In this document: piece after piece, positions 57,823 through 64,000 of the stretch
How positions within the stretch are numbered: position 1 is the first letter of the stretch
How the letters are laid out: each line of letters begins with the position of its first letter
Program-made: the position numbers and the translations under genes
DNA from: CBDFGT01 sp965247225
GTDB lineage: Bacteria > Pseudomonadota > Alphaproteobacteria > Rhizobiales > Rhizobiaceae
Length of the DNA: 64,000 nucleotides
Direction: 5' to 3'
NCBI GenBank assembly: GCA_965247225.1
Contig: CBDFGT010000003.1
Span: forward strand, 78,023-142,022
Notes under the pieces: model-generated
Database searches by the model: none
Told to the model about the DNA's origin: nothing
What the model saw: only the letters and a program-made list of their open reading frames with translations

Positions 57823-60800
57823 TCACACGAACATGAAATCTGCCTTTGTGAGGTCGGATTCAACAGGGTATGCTGCCAGTTTGACTGTGCCACCAGCGCC
57901 TGAGCCATTGTCATCCCACCAGATGCCTGTCTGGCTGATACGGAAATAGCCATGATGCGCATCGGGTGCCGGTGGCATGTCCGCTCCCAGCACCACATAA
58001 TCGGAAATGAGGGCGGTTGCCGAAATGCCAAAGGTGCTGCGAACAAAGGCAATCGTATCATCCACGGCCACAAAGTCCTTGATGATATCGACACCACCCC
58101 CCAGCGCAAACAGGAATGTATCCGCTCCGGCATTGCCATAGAGCGTGTCATTGCCGGCCCCGCCGACCAGCGTATCGGCCCCGTCGCCGCCGATGAGATT
58201 GTCATTGCCGGCACCGCCTTCCAGACTGTCATTGCCCGCCCCGCCGGAGAGCGTATTGACCAGACCATCGCCCTTCAGCACATCATTGAAGGAGGAACCA
58301 TTTATGCTTTCGATGCTGATATAGCTGTCGCCCGCCGCACTGCCCCTGTTTTCGGACGGGGTGGAGAGGCTGGCCGTCACCCCTTCGGCTGAACCCGAAT
58401 AGCTGGCCGTGTCCTTGCCGGTGCCGCCATTCAGCACATCCGCGCCGGTGCCGCCATTGAGAAGATCATTGCCTTCGCCGCCTTCGAGCGTATCATTGCC
58501 GACACCGCCGGACAGGGAATCCAGACCATTATTGCCCTTGAGGAGATCATTGCCGGAAGCGCCCGAAAGTGTATCGTTGCCATCGCCTGCCAGAATGAAA
58601 TTATCAGCTGAATTGCCGGTGAGACTGTCATTGAAATCCGAACCGGTGATATTTTCAATGCTGAAATAGATGTCGCCGGCCGCATCGCCGGTATTGGCGG
58701 AAGGCGTGGTCAGCGATATGGTGAGACCCGCCAGCGCATTGGAATAATTGGCGGTATCAATGCCAGCGCCACCATCCAGCACATCGGCACCGGCACCGCC
58801 ATTCAACGCATCATCGCCATCACCACCCGCAAGCTTGTCATTGCCGGTGCCGCCGCTGAGATAATCATTGCCGGTATCGCCATTCAGGCTGTCATCACCT
58901 GTTGATCCATAGAGACTGTCATTGCCGGCCCCGCCCGAAAGCGTGTCATTGCCCTCCGCGCCGTTCAGGAGGTTGGCACCTGTGTCGCCGGTCAGAATAT
59001 CATTGAAGGTTGAACCGGTGAGATTTTCAATGCTGAAATAGGTGTCACCACCCGCTTCGCCTGTATTGGCGTAAGGTGTGGACAGGGATACGGTGAGGCC
59101 CGTCGCGGCATTTAAATAAGAAGCTGTATCAATGCCATTACCGCCGATTAGATGATCTGCCCCCGCACCGCCTTCCAGCACATCATTTCCATCATCACCG
59201 AAAAGACTGTTGGCAGCGGTATCGCCGATCAGTGTATCGTTGAAAATAGAGCCAGAGAGGCCCTGGATATTCAAATAGACATCGCCCTTTGCCTCGCCGG
59301 TATTGATGGAGGGCTTTGCAAGTGAAGCAATGATGGCTGTTGTGGCTGAACCGTAAGAGGCCGTATTGTCTGTGCCGCCGCCGATCAGCGTATCGGCTCC
59401 CAGACCCCCGTTCAGATCATTGTGACCGGCACTGCCACCGTCCAGCGTGTCATTGCCCGCCCCGCCGGAAAGCCAGTCATTGCCCAGGCCACCGATGAAG
59501 TGGTTATCCCCTGTATCGCCGGTCATATTGTTTCCGTTGTCTGACCCTATGATTTTTTCGATGCTGGAGAATGTATCACCGAGCGCGTCATTTGTATTCG
59601 ACGCAGGCTTGGCAAGGGACAGGGTGATGTTGGTTGTTGCATTTGCATATGATATTGTGTCAAAGCCTTCGCCACCCATCAAGCTGTCAGCACCTGCCCC
59701 GCCGAATAGCGTGTCATTGCCTGCACCGCCGTCAAGCGTGTCATTGCCCGCACCGCCAGAGAGGTAATTGGCACCAGCGTCACCTGTCAGCATATCACTG
59801 AAAGCCGAACCGATGAGATTTTCGATACTCGAATAAGTGTCACCAGCAGCATCGCCTGTATTGGTGGCAGGTGTTACCAGAGAGACGGTGAGACCTGCGG
59901 ACGCAGTGGAGTAATCGGCTGTATCAGTTCCTGCGCCACCGATCAGGCTATCTGCACCGGCACCACCGGAAAGTGCGTTGGCGCCAGCGTCGCCCGTCAA
60001 AACATCATTGAAAGCCGAGCCAATGAGGTTTTCGATGCTTGAATAGGTGTCACCGGCGGCATCGCCTGTGTTGCTGGAAGGCGTTTCAAGAGAAACTGTG
60101 AGGCCGGCAGAGGCCGTGGAATAATCCGCGGTATCATTTCCCGCTCCACCGAACAGGCTGTCTGCACCCACGCCGCCTGAGAGGATGTTATTGATATCCG
60201 AGCCATAGATCTTGTCATTACCGGAGCCGCCCACGGCATTTTCGATTGTCGCGCCATAAGCAATGGAAATATTGCCCTTCATGCCGCCGATATCGGAAAA
60301 TTCGCCTGCGCCCAGACGGATGACCTGATTTTGCGTAAAACCGGAGACATCCAGCGTATCATTGCCCGAGCCATCCCAGATGCTGAAGATCGGATCCTTA
60401 TTGGTGGTAAAATCATAGATACCACCGGCAGTGGAATGGAACCCATAGACCGTGTCGCCGTTGCGGGTGGACGTGTTGGCGCCATAGAGCAATTGCAACG
60501 CATAGATATCATCCAGCATCAGGCCGTCTGGATTGCTGGTATAACTGGCTCCGGTGGCATCCTCCAGAAAATAACTCATGATTGTATATTGCTGCGAATC
60601 CTGTGTGAATTGCGCATTGTTGGCATAGGTCAAGACTGCGCCTGGTGCAGCATTGTAGTCGCTCGGGTGAGACAGGCCAACGGCATGGCCGATTTCATGC
60701 AACAGGATCTGATATCCAAACGAGCCTGAAGGCAGGCTGGTGGTGCTGAGCTCGGTCGTATTGAGCCGCACATCCACAACCGCATCGGCCTGCGTGGTGC

Positions 60801-61512
60801 CGGACGACAGATAGGTATAGGCCGCCGCACCATCGGTTGTGGACGCGTAATTGGAAAACAGAATCTGGGCGGCATTGCTGGTGCCAGCCGGATTGACCTG
60901 ATTGAAGGTGATGTTGGCAACGTCGGAATAGTGCGCCAGAACAGTCTTTACCGCCGTAACTTCGGCGGAGGTCAGGGCAGAAAAAGGTGCAGGATTGTCG
61001 ACAGCATCCGTACCACCAGCAAAGGAGGTGCGGGCAGCCCAGGTGACTGTGGCAGCCGTGCCTGGAGCCGCCGTCCACGAGCCACCATCACGCAACAATG
61101 CGCCAGCCACCATATCGGCATCATAAACCGGTTTGGGATTGGCGGGATCAAAATAGCCGACCGCGAGCTTGTAATGGCCGGCATCAGTCGCTTCCTGACC
61201 CCTTACTTCCACATAATAGGTACCAGCAGGAAGAGTGCCGGTGATCGTGGAAAAGTAGCCCGGACCACTATCATCATCGCTTAAAAGCTTGCCACCGTTT
61301 GCATCAAAAAGAGTCAGATAGGTATCAGCCAGCGCATTTGTTGTGGCGCCGATGCCCGCAACAGAAATGTAACCATTGCCGCCTTTGACATTGATCTTGA
61401 TCCAGTCGGAATCGCCTGCCGTGATGGTGCCGCTGAATGTATTACCGAAACTCAGCGTATAGGGCGTAAAGGTTCCAAACGGCGCATCCGTCGTTTCCGT
61501 TATCGTGGTCAT
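57823..61512 (-). CDS. Serralysin-like M10 metalloprotease with long RTX repeat region
   Basis: A 1229-residue secreted protein. Residues ~10-120 form a PPC-type beta domain (GTYYVEVRGQ). Residues ~125-350 hold an M10 protease with zinc site HEIGHAVGLSHPSDYN and Met-turn QYTIMSYF. From ~390 to 1140 GGxGxDxLx calcium-binding nonapeptides alternate with seven copies of a ~49-residue module (TASAGLTVSL…GDTYSSIENL…FNDVLTGD). The C-terminal ~90 residues (FLFALGGGVDIIKDFVAVDD…) fit a type I secretion signal. No type I exporter genes are adjacent. Start MTTITETTDAP (61512). Confidence 0.9.
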   Translation of the reverse strand: MTTITETTDAPFGTFTPYTLSFGNTFSGTITAGDSDWIKINVKGGNGYISVAGIGATTNALADTYLTLFDANGGKLLSDDDSGPGYFSTITGTLPAGTYYVEVRGQEATDAGHYKLAVGYFDPANPKPVYDADMVAGALLRDGGSWTAAPGTAATVTWAARTSFAGGTDAVDNPAPFSALTSAEVTAVKTVLAHYSDVANITFNQVNPAGTSNAAQILFSNYASTTDGAAAYTYLSSGTTQADAVVDVRLNTTELSTTSLPSGSFGYQILLHEIGHAVGLSHPSDYNAAPGAVLTYANNAQFTQDSQQYTIMSYFLEDATGASYTSNPDGLMLDDIYALQLLYGANTSTRNGDTVYGFHSTAGGIYDFTTNKDPIFSIWDGSGNDTLDVSGFTQNQVIRLGAGEFSDIGGMKGNISIAYGATIENAVGGSGNDKIYGSDINNILSGGVGADSLFGGAGNDTADYSTASAGLTVSLETPSSNTGDAAGDTYSSIENLIGSAFNDVLTGDAGANALSGGAGADSLIGGAGTDTADYSTASAGLTVSLVTPATNTGDAAGDTYSSIENLIGSAFSDMLTGDAGANYLSGGAGNDTLDGGAGNDTLFGGAGADSLMGGEGFDTISYANATTNITLSLAKPASNTNDALGDTFSSIEKIIGSDNGNNMTGDTGDNHFIGGLGNDWLSGGAGNDTLDGGSAGHNDLNGGLGADTLIGGGTDNTASYGSATTAIIASLAKPSINTGEAKGDVYLNIQGLSGSIFNDTLIGDTAANSLFGDDGNDVLEGGAGADHLIGGNGIDTASYLNAATGLTVSLSTPYANTGEAGGDTYFSIENLTGSTFNDILTGDTGANLLNGAEGNDTLSGGAGNDSLYGSTGDDSLNGDTGNDYLSGGTGNDKLAGGDGDDALNGGAGADVLDGGAGIDTANYSNALAGLTISLTTPSANTGDAAGDIYFSIENITGSDFNDSLTGNSADNFILAGDGNDTLSGASGNDLLKGNNGLDSLSGGVGNDTLEGGEGNDLLNGGTGADVLNGGTGKDTASYSGSAEGVTASLSTPSENRGSAAGDSYISIESINGSSFNDVLKGDGLVNTLSGGAGNDSLEGGAGNDNLIGGDGADTLVGGAGNDTLYGNAGADTFLFALGGGVDIIKDFVAVDDTIAFVRSTFGISATALISDYVVLGADMPPAPDAHHGYFRISQTGIWWDDNGSGAGGTVKLAAYPVESDLTKADFMFV

Positions 61513-61783
61513 GTTTCTCTGCCTTTCGTCCGGGGTGGCCAAGCCTGCGCACATTCATGACATGCAGGATTGACCATTGTGCGCGTCTGTTTTCAATCCT
61601 CAAAGGCAACGGCATTTTTCAAGTGCTTTATTGCAAAGCATGGAAGAGTCGCTTTTCAGGTATGAATCTATCGCAGCCAAAACGTGTATTCAACGACAGA
61701 ATGCCATATAAGCACAATCTTAAATACATGCCTCCGATCGTGTAAAAATCAAAATTATCATTATTTTTCAATAGATTAAGTCA

Positions 61784-62452
61784 TCATGCACCTTCAGCGG
61801 GGCTTGCGCGAGGCTTGATCCGGTATGCGCAGCGCCGTGCGCCGGCCAGGATATGGTCCATGCGCTCGACATCCGCGCGCAAGACGGTGCGGAAAATCTG
61901 CATTTCGGCGCGGCAAAAGCCCTGGCAAAGCGTTGCGGCGGCGCAGACCGGGCAATGATTCTCGACCAGAACCCATGTGCCGTCCGCCTCCTGCCACCAG
62001 TCGGCCATATAGCCTTCACGATTGCGCAGCATGGCCAGATATTCGATGCGGGTTGCCAGATCCGCAGCTCCGGCCATGGCCTGCTGATAGGCGATGGCCG
62101 TTTCCTGCCCGCGCGCAGCCACCAGCGCATCCAGCGCCTGTTCGCCCATACGGTCGCGCACAAGCCTGATGAGACCGAGTGTCAGCTCGGCATGGCCATC
62201 GGGGAACGTCTCATGGCCCCTTGCCGTCAGGCACCAGAGCTGTTTTGGCCTGCCCTTGCCCTTGCCCTTGCCCTTGCCCTTGACGGTTTCGCTTTCAGAC
62301 CGGACAAGGCCATCCCCGGCCAGCTTTACCAGTTGCTGGCGGGCCGCCTCTGCACCGCTGCGCAGACGGGCTGCAACCTGCGAAGAGGTCAACGGGCCTT
62401 CCGTTTTCAAAAGGATCAGGATCTGGCTGGCCGGGCTTGTGCGCATGTTCAT
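61784..62452 (-). CDS. SufR-like Fe-S winged-helix regulator
   Basis: A 222-residue regulator. N-terminal winged helix (LLKTEGPLTSSQVAARLRSG, then AEAARQQLVKLAGDGLVRSE), then a lysine/glycine run of about 10 residues (KGKGKGKGKG), and a helical C-domain ending with cysteines: HCPVC near residue 170, CQGFC, and RRCAYR. Spacing C-x12-C-x27-C matches the cluster-binding pattern of the SufR/YfhP group. It is divergent from an MFS exporter gene; two palindromes lie between. The Lys/Gly run comes from a hexanucleotide repeat. Start MNMRTSP (62452). Confidence 0.82.
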   Translation of the reverse strand: MNMRTSPASQILILLKTEGPLTSSQVAARLRSGAEAARQQLVKLAGDGLVRSESETVKGKGKGKGKGRPKQLWCLTARGHETFPDGHAELTLGLIRLVRDRMGEQALDALVAARGQETAIAYQQAMAGAADLATRIEYLAMLRNREGYMADWWQEADGTWVLVENHCPVCAAATLCQGFCRAEMQIFRTVLRADVERMDHILAGARRCAYRIKPRASPAEGA

Positions 62453-62527
62453 CTTCCCGCTATGCAGCCCCAACCGATATTTATTGAGGATGCCGTTTTA
62501 TTCCAATTCATAACTTGACTTAATATC

Positions 62528-62561
62528 ATATCCGGATATTTTTCCAATATATAAATTGGAA
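62528..62561. promoter_or_regulatory. Divergent operator region of the regulator/MFS pair
   Basis: ATATCCGGATAT at 62528-62539 is a perfect 12-bp palindrome. TTCCAAT at 62542-62548 and ATTGGAA at 62555-62561 form a second, with 6 bases between. TTGACT at 62515-62520 and TATTTT at 62537-62542 (16-bp spacer) suit a promoter for the MFS gene. Very AT-rich. Confidence 0.65.
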
Positions 62562-62595
62562 TATTATCAAAACCCCACCCCCCCGGGAGCCATAG

Positions 62596-64000
62596 ATGAC
62601 CGAGACAGCACATGATGCACCGATCAAACGTCCGGTCCTGTCGCTGTTTGACCGTGCGTATCTTCCGGTGACGCTGATGCTGGCGGGCGGAACCCTTGTG
62701 TTTACCCTGGACGACCTGATGATGAGCACGCTGGTGCCATCCGTGGTCAGGGATCTTGGCGGGCTGGCACTTTTGTCCTGGGCAACGACGCTTTATGTCG
62801 TCGGTGCAATGGTCGGTTCCATTCTGGTGGCCGTGCGCCCGCAGCGGGTTTCGCTGAATGCGGCTTTTGTGCTGGGCACATTTATCTGCGCTTCCGGCAG
62901 CCTGTTGTCAGCAGCAGCACCGGATATGGCGACGTTTCTGGCCGGGCGGCTGTTTCAGGGCCTGGGTGCGGGCATTTTCTCCACACTCGGCTATTCCTTC
63001 CTGCGCTTTGCCTATCCCGAAAGTCACTGGCGCGGCGTATCGACCCTGTTTTCGCTGATCTGGGGTCTTTCGACCTTTCTGGGACCGGCGCTTGGCGGCA
63101 TGTTTGCCAATCAGGGCCATTGGCGCGGCGCGTTTCTGGCGCTGTTGCCGTTACTGGCGGTGCTGGCCATTCTCGCACCCCGATATCTGCCAGGAGGCAT
63201 GCAGGAGAGCCATGAGACCCGGCTTCCGTGGATGCAGATCTGCCTGCTGCCGGGCGGGGTGTTTGCGGTGTCGGTTTCGGCGACACTTGCAGACCCGCGT
63301 CTGGCCACCGGACTTCTGGCCCTGTCTGCCCTCTGCTTTGCGGGGGTCGTGGCTCTGGAACGCAGATCGCAACACCGTTTGCTGCCGCTGGGTGCCACAA
63401 GGCCATTTTCCGCCCTGGGCTCTGCCTTTGTCATCATCCTGCTGATGAAAATCGTTCTGGCCTGCGGGGTCTATATTTCCTTTTTCCTGCAGAGCCTGCA
63501 CGGGCTTTTGCCGATGTCGGCCGGCTATCTCGATGTGCTGTCATCGCTGGGATGGACCTGCGGCGCTGTTGTGACAGCCCGTTTTCGCGGGCGCAGCGCC
63601 GGCCGGATGATCATTACCGGGGCTGCGATCAATATGATTGCGGTGCTTTTCATGACGCTGTTCATTCCGCACGACAACCCTCACAGCGACATTCTGCTTC
63701 TGGCCCCGCTGGCACTGGCACTGTTCTGCAAGGGGCTGGGTATCGGCTTTGCCTTCTCGCATCTGGTCGCCACGATTTTGAGCCTTGCCGCCAGCGACGA
63801 CAAGGACAAGGCGTCCGCCGCGCTCAACACCGTTTCCTCGACAGGTGCGGCGCTGGGTGCGGCTGTTGCCGGTCTCATTGTCAACAACAGTGGCCTGACA
63901 GATCCGGGCGGCCTGGCCGGAAACCTGTCTGCATCATCCTGGCTGTTTGGCCTGTTCTGCCTGCCGGGCCTTGTTGCCATCGGATTTGCCATCCACGCCA
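62596..64000 (+). CDS. MFS (DHA2-like) drug/metabolite exporter (3' end beyond window)
   Basis: Translation from ATG 62596 stays open to the window edge (468 codons). At least eleven membrane segments are seen. The N-terminal half includes LAGGTLVFTLDDLMMSTLVP, LSWATTLYVVGAMVGSILV, and the MFS-type RLFQGLGAGIFSTLGYSFLR with a following WRGVSTLFSLIWGLSTFLGP. The pattern (LFQGLGAG, GPALGG) fits 14-helix DHA2 exporters. No substrate can be assigned. It is likely repressed by the divergent SufR-like regulator. Confidence 0.88.
   Translation, partial: MTETAHDAPIKRPVLSLFDRAYLPVTLMLAGGTLVFTLDDLMMSTLVPSVVRDLGGLALLSWATTLYVVGAMVGSILVAVRPQRVSLNAAFVLGTFICASGSLLSAAAPDMATFLAGRLFQGLGAGIFSTLGYSFLRFAYPESHWRGVSTLFSLIWGLSTFLGPALGGMFANQGHWRGAFLALLPLLAVLAILAPRYLPGGMQESHETRLPWMQICLLPGGVFAVSVSATLADPRLATGLLALSALCFAGVVALERRSQHRLLPLGATRPFSALGSAFVIILLMKIVLACGVYISFFLQSLHGLLPMSAGYLDVLSSLGWTCGAVVTARFRGRSAGRMIITGAAINMIAVLFMTLFIPHDNPHSDILLLAPLALALFCKGLGIGFAFSHLVATILSLAASDDKDKASAALNTVSSTGAALGAAVAGLIVNNSGLTDPGGLAGNLSASSWLFGLFCLPGLVAIGFAIHA

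Overview
The window reads as chromosome from an alphaproteobacterium of the Hyphomicrobiales (Rhizobiales), near the Rhizobiaceae, Brucellaceae or Phyllobacteriaceae. The basis is gene content: a MucR/Ros-type regulator, a rhizobial SufE - DUF5330 - sensor kinase - DUF1491 - DUF2336 neighbourhood, a DUF6456 / DnaA-like HTH pair, a class-3 (Rhizobium etli ReAV-like) asparaginase and a rhizobial gene-transfer-agent (GTA) head cluster. GC is high except in a few pockets: 7.9-9.3 kb, 29.8-30.3 kb, 46.3-48.8 kb and the 62.5 kb operator.

Region 1 (1-11.5 kb, mostly minus strand) is a GTA-like or defective-phage head cluster: TerS-like protein, large terminase, portal, DUF6107 protein, prohead protease and HK97 capsid (cut by the window edge). 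It is split into pieces by cargo: a RelE-like toxin / XRE / DUF6941 module, two GH19-type lysozymes and a Dabb protein between terminase and portal; HicAB, Xre-RES and a lone HAD phosphatase between DUF6107 and the protease.

Region 2 (11.5-30 kb) is mostly core chromosome: LysE exporter and GGDEF cyclase; a nested block of inverted repeats that supplies the 3' end of a YcgN-family gene; a class A penicillin-binding protein; a second Xre-RES-type locus with a broken toxin; a DUF1214/DUF1254 pair; DUF2336; DUF1491; a peptidoglycan-binding protein coupled to a sensor kinase; DUF5330; SufE; an AAA/DUF4143 ATPase preceded by four 22-bp-spaced iterons; DUF6456, a DnaA-like HTH protein and MucR.

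Region 3 (30-40.3 kb) holds a complete mnhABCDEFG Na+/H+ antiporter operon with a frameshift at the end of mnhA, then MsrB, hemolysin III, a PIN toxin-antitoxin pair and a VOC enzyme with an N-terminal minisatellite. Region 4 (40.3-45.3 kb) is a copper-handling cluster: two PCuAC-type chaperones, SCO, a PepSY membrane protein, a Crp/Fnr regulator and a DUF2946-like protein. A low-GC island at 46.3-48.8 kb carries a three-Cys-motif (DUF5131) protein and its partner TcmP beside tRNA-Pro(CGG).

Region 5 (49-64 kb) has a FadR-type regulator translationally coupled to a trans-sulfuration-type PLP enzyme and followed by a carbohydrate-type ABC importer; two GST-family genes in the window (45.6 and 56 kb); asparaginase; a 1229-residue serralysin-like RTX protease; and an Fe-S-type winged-helix regulator divergent from an MFS exporter that runs off the right edge. 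Short perfect tandem duplications (6, 15, 18, 22, 27 and 64 bp units) recur through the window, which suggests active replication slippage.
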